A DNA stretch of 64,000 bases from JASSUD01 sp031963005 (GTDB lineage Bacteria; Pseudomonadota; Gammaproteobacteria; Burkholderiales; Burkholderiaceae): NCBI GenBank assembly GCA_031963005.1, contig JASSUL010000002.1, positions 141,980 to 205,979 of the forward strand, written 5' to 3'. This document shows positions 9,299-17,550 of this stretch, in pieces. A program made the translations under genes and the position numbers. How positions within the stretch are numbered: the first letter of the stretch is position 1; each line of letters begins with the position of its first letter. The notes below the pieces were generated by a model, which was given only the letters and a program-made list of their open reading frames with translations, was not told the origin of the DNA and did not search any database.

Positions 9299-10627
9299 CT
9301 ATAGTTTCCTTTTGGCAAGATAAGGAGATGCGCGACGCTTAAGCACTTCCTGTACTAATGGCAATTGCATGATTCGGTGTTCTAGTTTTTGGCGCTGTGC
9401 GGTGGTTAATGGCAAATGCCGCATGGCGTTGGGCCATAGTGTCAAACATCTTTCAATCGTCTGCGTCACTATTTTAGAAGCTATGGCACTGCTTAGATCA
9501 AGTTGTTTGTACAACGAACGGTAGGTTTGTAAGGTCTGTGTGGTGAGCGCTGCATCGATGGCTTTATTGATCTGTAGATTAGGGGTTTCATCGAAATATA
9601 AAAAGACCGGCACCTGATCATAGGCAGGAGCTAGTTCAGGGATACAACCATCTCGATAGCGAACCGAGAAGTTTTTTAAATGCGCATCGGCATTGCCTAA
9701 CAGCGTGTTCACCACTTGCCGGCGTATATAAACGCCCACTTGTTGCTCTCCAGCATGGGTAGCATGCAATAAGATAGCCGCGACCGTCTCATAGTCAGAG
9801 CGTTTTCCATATTTGTGTTCAGGCATCTTGCTGAGCACTTGGCAAAAATCTTCGATATGGATGCGCCTCCCTCCGGTGAGGTGGTCAAAGCGACGTACGG
9901 CCAAAAACTCTTTTGCTGGCGAAAATAGGGTTTTAGTATGTCGCGTTTCGTCTAGCGCGCTGAGTGGCGCTATCCAGCACTCTGCAGTTTCAATGCCCGC
10001 TAATCGGGTTAATTCCATGCCCGCAAATTCGGTATACACCATATCACTGCGCTGGCGCGACGGAAATTTACCGATGATAGGAGTAATTTCTCCTTCAGCC
10101 TCTTGCGTAAGATGGATCGTGTAGCGTGTATTGCTCTCTAGTGCGGATAAAGCGAGCTTAAATTGCACTCCTGCTAGTGAGAAAGCATCCGTAATGGGCG
10201 CTTCCATGGGCTGTAAATGTCGATCTTGCTTGTCTGTAGCGTGTTTTAATTTGGCACTCTCTGAGGGTGTTTCTGCGCGCAGTGTAATAGCGCCAGGGAG
10301 ATTATTGCCTGCCGCAGCTAATAGTTCTAAGCCATCATGGACAGTAGTGTTTCGCTCGGCGGCTAGATATTCTCGTAATGGCCCTTCTGGCAGCAAATTA
10401 TTAAAAAAAGGAGGTAGCCTCCCTAAACCTCGCGTTAATGTCGTGGCAGGTTGAGTGAAAAGCTGACGTGTGGCTTCTTCATTCCCACGCACATTGTAAG
10501 CAAGGGACAACGTAGGCCGCTGAAGGTTCGCTAGATAAGCCTCTTCTGCAAAAAATTGGTAGATATCCCCAAATTGCGATAGAAAGCCAACGCGCACCTC
10601 ATGAAGGTAGACAGCTAGGAATTTCAT
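9299..10627 (-). CDS. HipA-type serine/threonine kinase toxin
   Basis: A 442-residue HipA-family protein. The N-terminal HipA_N-like region covers residues 1-110. The kinase core follows: GVQFK (153-157), the ATP-binding lysine region IGKFPS (Lys about 187), the catalytic-loop signature NADAHLKNF (312-320, Asp314) and the APAYD metal-binding box (333-337). E. coli HipA phosphorylates glutamyl-tRNA synthetase and induces dormancy; the target here is unknown. The upstream hipB-like gene overlaps by 4 bp (ATGA), the usual antitoxin-toxin order. All catalytic landmarks are present, so the kinase could be active. No terminator is evident downstream; 9079-9298 holds no gene. Confidence 0.88.
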   Translation of the reverse strand: MKFLAVYLHEVRVGFLSQFGDIYQFFAEEAYLANLQRPTLSLAYNVRGNEEATRQLFTQPATTLTRGLGRLPPFFNNLLPEGPLREYLAAERNTTVHDGLELLAAAGNNLPGAITLRAETPSESAKLKHATDKQDRHLQPMEAPITDAFSLAGVQFKLALSALESNTRYTIHLTQEAEGEITPIIGKFPSRQRSDMVYTEFAGMELTRLAGIETAECWIAPLSALDETRHTKTLFSPAKEFLAVRRFDHLTGGRRIHIEDFCQVLSKMPEHKYGKRSDYETVAAILLHATHAGEQQVGVYIRRQVVNTLLGNADAHLKNFSVRYRDGCIPELAPAYDQVPVFLYFDETPNLQINKAIDAALTTQTLQTYRSLYKQLDLSSAIASKIVTQTIERCLTLWPNAMRHLPLTTAQRQKLEHRIMQLPLVQEVLKRRASPYLAKRKL

Positions 10628-10926
10628 AAGCGGTTTTTTTCAAGAAGAAAATCGATGCCAGTCTTTGTCTGTTGAGGTGCTAATGCGCCTCCACTGGCAA
10701 TGACGGTTTGAAGCAAGGGTGCCAGAGTTTTAGGTACGAGCATCACTTCTACTTCCATAGCGTTAGTCAACGCAAGCAACGTAGATAATTGCGCATCGAC
10801 TTCGCCTCGCTCAAGCTGTGATAAACGCTGGCGAGACCAGCCGGTTTTCTCTAGGATGAGTGCCGTTTTGATGCCTGTACGTTTGCGTAGCGTTCGTAAA
10901 GATTGAAATAGAGTTTTATATGACAT
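10624..10926 (-). CDS. HipB-type helix-turn-helix antitoxin
   Basis: A 100-residue XRE-family DNA-binding protein. The helix-turn-helix lies in ALILEKTGWSRQRLSQLERG (about residues 22-41), followed by the stabilising helix STLLALTNAMEVE. It is the first gene of the pair and overlaps the kinase gene by 4 bp. By analogy with HipB it should neutralise the kinase and repress its own promoter. The C-terminal tail (about residues 70-100) is longer than the HTH domain itself and could carry the neutralising segment. An inverted repeat lies over and upstream of the start codon. Confidence 0.85.
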   Translation of the reverse strand: MSYKTLFQSLRTLRKRTGIKTALILEKTGWSRQRLSQLERGEVDAQLSTLLALTNAMEVEVMLVPKTLAPLLQTVIASGGALAPQQTKTGIDFLLEKNRL

Positions 10927-10970
10927 ATATTTATAGAGTCATTTGTGAAATTGAATCATAATTATATGTC
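10922..10970. promoter_or_regulatory. widely spaced inverted repeat upstream of hipB, putative operator
   Basis: GACATATA at 10922-10929, covering the hipB start codon, and TATATGTC at 10963-10970 form perfect inverted 8-bp arms 33 nt apart, across the probable promoter of the minus-strand operon. HipB proteins bind paired operator half-sites, so this is a candidate autoregulation site. The rest of 10971-11246 shows no gene. Confidence 0.3.
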
Positions 10971-11246
10971 TTTTATGCGTAGTATGGGTAAGTGTATTTC
11001 TGTTTGTGGCAGCGCGCTATAGCTATGTTGTAGCAAAACTTCGCCGACTTTTTGCCGTTATATTAACTAGTATAAAATAGTACATTGGGACTAATCTGAG
11101 TATATTTATTAGATCGGGGTTCGTTTCCTTAAAAAACGGATCGCCTCATAGCGCATTATCATAGAAGAATACACGCTTTTCTATTTCAAGCACTTCTCTT
11201 CTCTGGACATATAGCCTCCCTTATTTCTTATAGGACTATTTTTATA

Positions 11247-12035
11247 ATGAACAGCCCTACAATAATAGCCCCTTCAAATTCTTCTGAAGCTTTTAGGCCA
11301 CGCATATTTCCTGAAACGGCTAGTTCAGCTGCACAATCAGAAATCGAGGATTTATTAAAACCCTGTTTGCAAAAAAATAATGCACCCACACCCGATATGC
11401 TATTGAGGTTAATATTTTTAGGTGTACTTCTAGCTCAACAATCTGTGAATAAGTCGTCCTTTGGACTGCATTTTTTAGAAAATATTTTTATAGATTTACA
11501 TTTAATTAAATCAGAAGATAGGAATAATACTATCCCAGAATGGTATGCTAGTTTAGGCACGGATGAGGTAAGGGAACTTCTCAAAAAAGTCAAAGAGAAT
11601 TTAATTTCTATTTTATATCATGGAGCATCAGAGGAAATTCAAGAAGAAAAAAACATACTTTTAAAAGATACAGAATGGAGCGAGTTAACGGTTAAAAAAT
11701 TGAATGATATAGGAGAAAAATCGATGGACGCTATTGAAAATAGATTTACCATCACTGTACAAAAAATGTACTCAATAAAAAATGCGAATTTAAGCTATTG
11801 GTATTTGCCACTTTTATTATTTTATTTTATAGTAGATAAAATAAAACTTTCTCTCAGGAAATTAATTCTATTTATGCTTGGAGTAAGTGAGGGTGATGCA
11901 ATCAGTATATCTTTTACTTCAGGATTTCTCGGAACTGAAAAGCAAAGGCTTGATGAATGCTATAAGCTCATTCAATATGAAATGACTCAATGTATTTTTC
12001 CAAACAGCATAATATCCTTGATTAGAAAATTCTAA
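11247..12035 (+). CDS. hypothetical membrane-associated protein
   Basis: 262 residues, no family recognised. The N-terminus (about residues 1-35) is Ser/Pro/Ala-rich. A charged region follows (EVRELLKKVKENL, about 110-120), then a strongly hydrophobic segment YWYLPLLLFYFIVDKI (about 184-200) that could span a membrane or insert as a hairpin with the following LRKLILFMLGV. The coding sequence is AT-rich, like the F-box/ankyrin genes and unlike the flanking housekeeping genes, suggesting accessory origin. A weak hairpin terminator follows at 12085. It has no operon partner. Confidence 0.6.
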   Translation: MNSPTIIAPSNSSEAFRPRIFPETASSAAQSEIEDLLKPCLQKNNAPTPDMLLRLIFLGVLLAQQSVNKSSFGLHFLENIFIDLHLIKSEDRNNTIPEWYASLGTDEVRELLKKVKENLISILYHGASEEIQEEKNILLKDTEWSELTVKKLNDIGEKSMDAIENRFTITVQKMYSIKNANLSYWYLPLLLFYFIVDKIKLSLRKLILFMLGVSEGDAISISFTSGFLGTEKQRLDECYKLIQYEMTQCIFPNSIISLIRKF

Positions 12036-12084
12036 ACGAATTTATATATCTATTTTTTAAAATAGAAACGCCATAAATGCAATA

Positions 12085-12111
12085 TAGGCAGAGCGGTATG
12101 TGCTCTGCCTA
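12085..12111 (+). terminator. stem-loop downstream of the hypothetical membrane protein
   Basis: Perfect 10-bp stem TAGGCAGAGC/GCTCTGCCTA with a 7-nt loop, followed by AACTTTAT. The weak U-tract makes termination likely but not certain. Confidence 0.5.
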
Positions 12112-12530
12112 AACTTTATCCAGCTTCTCTTACCTCAATGCCGCAGCTAAATGCCAAGCTATAGTCAGACATACGGGCTAAAGCAATCAAGAGCGTCCAA
12201 ATACTACAAATAGTATCTGGGTACATTGACCTTACCTATCCCCTTCAAAAAATAACCTCACTTATCACTCTCAGGAGATGCGAAACGAGGGTAATTCCAC
12301 TTTTTATAAGTGCTATACTCGATAGCGATATTTGAATAGGTAAGATACCTAGAGCTCTTAGAGGGTAGGGCTATTCATTCCCTCCGAAAAGCGGAACCTC
12401 TTTATCTGTATTAGTAGGGCTCGGAGTCTTAAATGCATTTGAGATGCGCGCTTGCTGCTAGATATCTGTTCAGCGCTGTGTAATATAATCGGTCTGTTGG
12501 ACTTTTCTAAAAGGGTCAATCGACCTGCAT
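12112..12530. other. intergenic region with no recognisable feature
   Basis: About 420 bp between the stem-loop and the DUF1289 gene. The minus-strand open frame overlapping 12358-12675 is a shadow of the DUF1289 gene. I see no intact gene, RNA or strong promoter. Confidence 0.4.
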
Positions 12531-12755
12531 TCAAACGCTCGAATTCGGTGTGGCGCGCGTAAAGCGAATTGCTCTGCCTTCGCGTTGAATTCTTTCCCAG
12601 ATTACGTGTTTTTCTTCTTGCGATAACATTACCCAATTGGCGACTTCTTCTGCTGTGCGGCCGCAGCCTTGGCATTCTTCGTCAAAAAGCGTAGAACAAA
12701 TGCCAATGCAGGGGCTATCAAGTAATTCAGACGGATCAGAAGGTAGGGCGGGCAT
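12531..12755 (-). CDS. DUF1289 domain-containing protein
   Basis: A 74-residue protein with the DUF1289 cysteine pattern: SPCIGICS near the N-terminus, then ECQGCGRTAEEVANW with two more cysteines, probably a small metal-binding fold. Members are widespread in proteobacteria and functionally uncharacterised. I chose ATG 12755; a TTG two codons upstream is less likely. It is transcribed away from the divergent potF gene, with no partner in the window. Confidence 0.85.
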   Translation of the reverse strand: MPALPSDPSELLDSPCIGICSTLFDEECQGCGRTAEEVANWVMLSQEEKHVIWERIQREGRAIRFTRATPNSSV

Positions 12756-12971
12756 GGGCAATCAGCGTGAGATCAGCGTGAAAATGGGGGCTGTGTATAG
12801 TGTAGTGTAAAGCAAGCGTGTTGTTGGGTAGTGAATAATAACTACGCTGAACGGTGGTTTAACCGTCATTTCCTATAGTTATTTCCTGTATTTATTCCTC
12901 ATAAATGCGCTGTTTTTAAGGCGACGCATCATTTTTAAACGGTTATACACAGATTGCTGGAGAAAAGGCTC

Positions 12972-14075
12972 ATGAAGATCCTGCTTCGCTGGATTTGCTC
13001 TGCAATATGGACGCTGTGCGCATTGCCTGTTGTGGCAGCGGCTAAGCCAGAGGCAACGCTGAACGTCTACAATTGGTCAGACTATATCGCGCCTAATACG
13101 GTTTCTGAATTTGAAAAGCAAGAAAGGATTGCTGTTCGGTATGACGTGTATGATCGCGTAGATACGCTACACGCAAAGCTATTAACAGGTCATACAGGCT
13201 ACGATATTGTTGTTCCTACTAGTAATTATGCAGGCCGACAAATTGCAGCAGGGATGTTTATGCCGCTGGATCGTAGTCAAATGCCCAATCTCAAGCATTT
13301 GGATCCCGCTTGGATGCGTTTTGTATCCAGTATCGATCCAGAAAATCGTTATGTCATTCCTTGGGCGTACGGAACGACGGGGCTTGCTTATAATGTTGAG
13401 AAAGTACAAGAAATTTTAGGGAAAGAGGTCGCATTAGATCGCTGGGATATATTATTTAATCCCCAATATGTATCCAAACTCAGGCGCTGTGGAGTATCGA
13501 TGCTCGATGCGCCTGATCAAATGTTTGCAACCGTATTGCACTATTTGGGCAAAGATCCGAATAGTACCAATCCAGCAGACTACCGATTAGCACTCCAGAC
13601 GCTGAAAAAAATTCGCCCCTATATCACCCAATTTAATTCTTCGGGTTATATCAACGATATGGTAGGCGGTGATGTCTGTATGGCGTATGGTTGGTCCGGA
13701 GATATGGCGATTGCCCGGCGGCGTGCAGAAGAGGCTCAAAAGCCCTACCGTATTCAATACTTTATTCCTCAGGGAGGGGCGCCTATTTGGTTTGATGTCA
13801 TGGCTATTCCTAAAGATGCACCGCATCCGCAAGCAGCCATGAAGTGGATAAACTATATTGAAACGCCGCATGTGCATGCAGCGATTACGAATAAAGTCTT
13901 CTATCCTAATGCCAATAAAGAAGCGCGCAATGATGTCCGTCCGGAGATTTTGCAAGATCCGACGGTTTACCCTTCTGAAGAAGTGATGAAAACCTTATTT
14001 CCGCTCTCTCCATTGCCGCTCAATATCATGCGTTTACAAACTCGCTTGTGGCAGGAGTTCAAAAGTGGATATTAA
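12972..14075 (+). CDS. potF: polyamine (putrescine/spermidine) ABC transporter, periplasmic binding protein
   Basis: 367 residues from ATG 12972, supported by GGAGAAAAGG about 6 nt upstream; an upstream TTG frame adds only six residues. A Sec signal peptide is visible (basic MKILLRW, hydrophobic core, AAA cleavage region). The mature start LNVYNWSDYI is typical of PotD/PotF proteins, and further hallmarks include DIVVPTSNY and WSGDMAIARRRAEEAQ. It captures polyamines in the periplasm for PotG/H/I. It is the first gene of the pot operon and is separated from potG by 230 nt with a stem-loop, a common way to make more binding protein than membrane components. Confidence 0.93.
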   Translation: MKILLRWICSAIWTLCALPVVAAAKPEATLNVYNWSDYIAPNTVSEFEKQERIAVRYDVYDRVDTLHAKLLTGHTGYDIVVPTSNYAGRQIAAGMFMPLDRSQMPNLKHLDPAWMRFVSSIDPENRYVIPWAYGTTGLAYNVEKVQEILGKEVALDRWDILFNPQYVSKLRRCGVSMLDAPDQMFATVLHYLGKDPNSTNPADYRLALQTLKKIRPYITQFNSSGYINDMVGGDVCMAYGWSGDMAIARRRAEEAQKPYRIQYFIPQGGAPIWFDVMAIPKDAPHPQAAMKWINYIETPHVHAAITNKVFYPNANKEARNDVRPEILQDPTVYPSEEVMKTLFPLSPLPLNIMRLQTRLWQEFKSGY

Positions 14076-14166
14076 TGTGCAAGAAGAGGGTGCTTGCGCA
14101 ATATAAGAGTATGCAAGCGCTGCAAAGGGCTTTAATATTTAGGTTTTCTGACTTGGTCACAAATAT

Positions 14167-14200
14167 GCCTGATAGGGGTCTTACATGTCTCCTATCAGGC
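14167..14200 (+). terminator. intercistronic stem-loop between potF and potG
   Basis: Perfect 10-bp inverted repeat GCCTGATAGG/CCTATCAGGC with a 14-nt loop. Only a mixed pyrimidine tract follows (ATTCTATATCTCTTT), so it is more likely a partial terminator or mRNA-stabilising hairpin than a full stop. Confidence 0.6.
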
Positions 14201-14305
14201 ATTCTATATCTCTTTGATGAGAAGTGCTTTGAGATCGGGCTGTAGAGCCTGCACTCTCATGTCACCTCGGACTCTTTTTGATTGGCTGCAAAAAAGGGCT
14301 GCTGA

Positions 14306-15394
14306 ATGGACGAATTTGTTCAGATTATCGACGTCGTCAAAAAATTTGGTCAAAGCGTTGCGTTGCAACACGTGAATTTGACGATTAAAAAAGGCGAAAT
14401 CTTTGCACTGTTAGGCAGTTCTGGATGTGGCAAGTCCACTTTATTGCGCATGCTCGCGGGCTTTGAGCCCATTACGTCGGGTAAAATTTTGCTAGATGGT
14501 CAAGATTTAGCGGCGATGCCGCCTTATCAACGACCGGTGAATATGATGTTTCAGTCTTATGCACTGTTTCCCCATATGACAGTGGAAGCAAATGTTGCAT
14601 TTGGCTTGAAGCAAGAAAAAGTTCCAAAAGCAGAATTACAAGAGCGCGTGGCTGCTGCGCTGAATTTGGTGCAAATGGGCCGTTACGCAAAACGCAAACC
14701 TTATCAACTCTCAGGCGGCCAGCAGCAGCGTGTAGCGTTGGCTAGAAGTCTGGTAAAACGTCCTAAACTGTTATTGCTTGATGAGCCTATGTCTGCGCTC
14801 GACAAGCAAATCCGTTCACGTACGCAAATTGAACTGGTCGATATTCTCGACAAAGTGGGCGTCACTTGCATCATGGTTACGCATGATCAAGAAGAGGCGA
14901 TGGCGATGGTGGATCGTTTAGCTGTGATGAGTGAAGGGCGGATTGTGCAAGTAGGCACGCCGCATGAGATCTATGAATATCCTAACAGCCGCTTTTGCGC
15001 AGAGTTTATTGGATCAACCAATATTTTTACAGGCGCGATCGTCGAGGATGAATCCGATCACGTATATATTGAAAGCCCTGATCTTGCCCAGCGCTTCTAT
15101 GTGAACCACGGTGTAACAGGGGAATTAGGAATGGAAGTAACCGTTTCTATACGCCCAGAGCGCATTGCGGTAACCCGCGAGGCTCCTAAACAAAACCATA
15201 ATTGGACGCAAGGCAAGGTCAGCAATATTGTGTATATGGGGGGCTATACCGTCTATCACATTGCGCTTTCTTCGCAACGCACCATTACCGCGCATATGCC
15301 GAGCTCAGAACTCCCAGAATCAGAGCTGCCCACCTACGAGGATGAAGTATTTGTCAGTTGGGGCCCCGCTTCAGCAAGGGTATTAAGCATATGA
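14306..15394 (+). CDS. potG: polyamine ABC transporter, ATP-binding protein
   Basis: A 362-residue ABC ATPase with Walker A GSSGCGKST (about residues 37-45), signature LSGGQQQR (about 138), Walker B LLLLDEP and H-loop MVTHDQEEAMA. The C-terminal TOBE-like regulatory domain includes SIRPERIAV, as in PotG/PotA. It powers polyamine uptake with PotH and PotI. Its stop overlaps the potH start as ATGA (15391-15394), so translation of the two is coupled. Confidence 0.93.
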   Translation: MDEFVQIIDVVKKFGQSVALQHVNLTIKKGEIFALLGSSGCGKSTLLRMLAGFEPITSGKILLDGQDLAAMPPYQRPVNMMFQSYALFPHMTVEANVAFGLKQEKVPKAELQERVAAALNLVQMGRYAKRKPYQLSGGQQQRVALARSLVKRPKLLLLDEPMSALDKQIRSRTQIELVDILDKVGVTCIMVTHDQEEAMAMVDRLAVMSEGRIVQVGTPHEIYEYPNSRFCAEFIGSTNIFTGAIVEDESDHVYIESPDLAQRFYVNHGVTGELGMEVTVSIRPERIAVTREAPKQNHNWTQGKVSNIVYMGGYTVYHIALSSQRTITAHMPSSELPESELPTYEDEVFVSWGPASARVLSI

Positions 15395-16398
15395 GTCAAA
15401 TTGTGAAGCAGCAGCTTGCCGCGCTTCTTTGGGGGGTATGGGATTGTATTCACCTGCTTTTGATTGCCCCTGCGCGCACTATCTGGGCAGAAGTAGTGCA
15501 GCGGCTGAACCTATCTGGGCGTACGGCGGTCATAGCTGGCCCTTATATTTGGCTATTACTTTTTTTCTGTGTGCCGTTTCTGATTATTGTCAAAATCAGT
15601 TTTGCAGACATACGCTTAGGCACTCCGCCTTATACCAATTTATTAGAGCTCAAAGAAGGCGTGCTGCATATCACGCTGCAGCTGTCGCATTATGCATTTT
15701 TAATCACTGATAGCCTGTATTTCGCAACGTATTTAAATTCTCTGAAGGTCGCGGCGATCTCTACATTGATTTGCCTGATTATCGGCTATCCGATGGCCTA
15801 TAGCATTGCGCGTGCGCAGCCTAAGCAGCGTAGTCTGCTGTTGATGGCCATGATGCTACCGTTCTGGACTTCTTTTTTAATCCGCGTTTACGCTTGGATT
15901 GGCCTGCTGAAAAACAATGGCTTGATCAATCAGTTTTTAATGTCTATCGGGTTGATTCATACCCCATTAGAGCTGTATCACACGAATATCGCGGTATATA
16001 TCGGTATGGTGTACTCCTATTTGCCATTTTTGGTGATGCCTTTATACGCGCATTTAGTCAAAATGGATTTGACTCTGCTCGAAGCCGCCTATGACTTAGG
16101 TGCTCGTCCCTGGAAGGCTTTTTTACATATTACTTTGCCTTTATCCAAAAATGGCGTCATTGCAGGTTGCTTATTGGTGTTTATCCCCGCTGCAGGGGAG
16201 TATGTGATCCCTGAGTTGTTAGGCGGAGCAGATACCCTCATGATTGGGCGCGTGCTATGGGATGAATTTTTCAATAATGCGGACTGGCCTATGGCTTCTG
16301 CAGTGACCTGCGCTATGGTTTTGTTATTATTAGTACCTATAGCGAGTTTTCAGCATTTTCAAAGTAAAGAGTTAGAGAAGAAATTAGAGAAGGGGTAG
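15391..16398 (+). CDS. potH: polyamine ABC transporter, permease
   Basis: 335 residues from ATG 15391, which overlaps the potG TGA. Multiple transmembrane helices begin at YIWLLLFFCVPFLIIV. The cytoplasmic EAA loop that contacts the ATPase is EAAYDLGARPWKAFLHITLP (about residues 232-251), typical of PotH/PotB. A 50-residue N-terminal extension precedes the first helix. The start at ATG 15391 is preferred to an upstream TTG inside potG. Confidence 0.92.
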   Translation: MSQIVKQQLAALLWGVWDCIHLLLIAPARTIWAEVVQRLNLSGRTAVIAGPYIWLLLFFCVPFLIIVKISFADIRLGTPPYTNLLELKEGVLHITLQLSHYAFLITDSLYFATYLNSLKVAAISTLICLIIGYPMAYSIARAQPKQRSLLLMAMMLPFWTSFLIRVYAWIGLLKNNGLINQFLMSIGLIHTPLELYHTNIAVYIGMVYSYLPFLVMPLYAHLVKMDLTLLEAAYDLGARPWKAFLHITLPLSKNGVIAGCLLVFIPAAGEYVIPELLGGADTLMIGRVLWDEFFNNADWPMASAVTCAMVLLLLVPIASFQHFQSKELEKKLEKG

Positions 16399-16558
16399 GT
16401 AGCTCATATTCTCTGTTGAATCGAGGATTTTTATAGCGCTAAAAAGCGTGTGGGCACAGATGTAGTGTGCTCAATCCCGGTTTTTTTCAGTGAGTACCTC
16501 CGCTCTCCATTTATCTCAAACACGGTATTTCACGCATTGATGGATCCGTACAATTGCC

Positions 16559-17389
16559 ATGATTCGATCCTCGCTTCGTCCATCTCGCATACGCTTGTTT
16601 ATGCTGGTTATGGGGCTTTTATTTTTATATATCCCCATCATCAGCATTATTGTGTATTCCTTCAATGCGTCTACCTTATCTACGGTCTGGACGCACTTTT
16701 CATTGAAATGGTATGGTGAGCTCTTTCATGATCAGGAATTATTAGATGCAGCCTGGCTTTCTTTGCGCATAGCGGTGATGACGGCTTGTGCCGCGGTGGC
16801 ATTGGGAACTTGGGCAGGTTTCGTACTTGCGCGCATGGGACGTTTTAGAGGGGTAACACTCTATAACGCCATGATTAATGCGCCTTTAGTGATTCCTGAA
16901 GTGATTCAGGGTATCTCTTTATTGCTTTTATTTATCGAGCTGGGCAATTGGTTAGGTTGGCCTAAAGAACGTGGCATGTTGATGATTTGGGTGGGACATG
17001 TCGTATTGTGTATGGCCTATGTGGCCGTGATTGTGCAATCTCGCGTGCGTGAACTCAATCCTGCTTTGGAAGAAGCGGCGTTAGATCTGGGCGCCACGCC
17101 ATTCAAAGTCTTTTTCAGTATTACACTTCCCCTTATTTCACAAGCGCTGTTAGCGGGTTGGCTGCTTTCTTTTACGCTTTCGATGGATGATTTAATTCTC
17201 TCCGCGTTCTTATCAGGCCCTGGCGCAACGACTTTGCCGCTGGTGGTATTTTCACGTGTACGTTTGGGGATTAACCCAGAAATCAATGCGCTTGCTACGT
17301 TATTTATTACTTTTATAACGGTCAGCGTCATTATTGTAAATCGACTGTTACATAGTTCGGAACAGCGCAGAATGATGCGTATTGTGTAG
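16559..17389 (+). CDS. potI: polyamine ABC transporter, permease
   Basis: 276 residues. The first helix is LFMLVMGLLFLYIPIISII and the EAA loop is EEAALDLGATPFKVFFSITL (about residues 180-199). The family-typical MDDLILSAFLSGPGATTLP follows. It completes the PotFGHI importer. A 160-nt gap separates it from potH, longer than usual, and the ribosome-binding site is poor, so the exact start is less certain than the product. Confidence 0.9.
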   Translation: MIRSSLRPSRIRLFMLVMGLLFLYIPIISIIVYSFNASTLSTVWTHFSLKWYGELFHDQELLDAAWLSLRIAVMTACAAVALGTWAGFVLARMGRFRGVTLYNAMINAPLVIPEVIQGISLLLLFIELGNWLGWPKERGMLMIWVGHVVLCMAYVAVIVQSRVRELNPALEEAALDLGATPFKVFFSITLPLISQALLAGWLLSFTLSMDDLILSAFLSGPGATTLPLVVFSRVRLGINPEINALATLFITFITVSVIIVNRLLHSSEQRRMMRIV

Positions 17390-17550
17390 AGAATGCGTGT
17401 GTATTATTGAAAACGGGTGTGAAAGATGAAATTGCGCTATTTGCACCCTATTACTGTATTAAAAGACCGTAAAGGCAACTACTGAATACCGGCCGAATGT
17501 AGCCGCTGTGCTGCTGTGTGGATCCATTTTTGTTGATATTTAAAGAAAAA

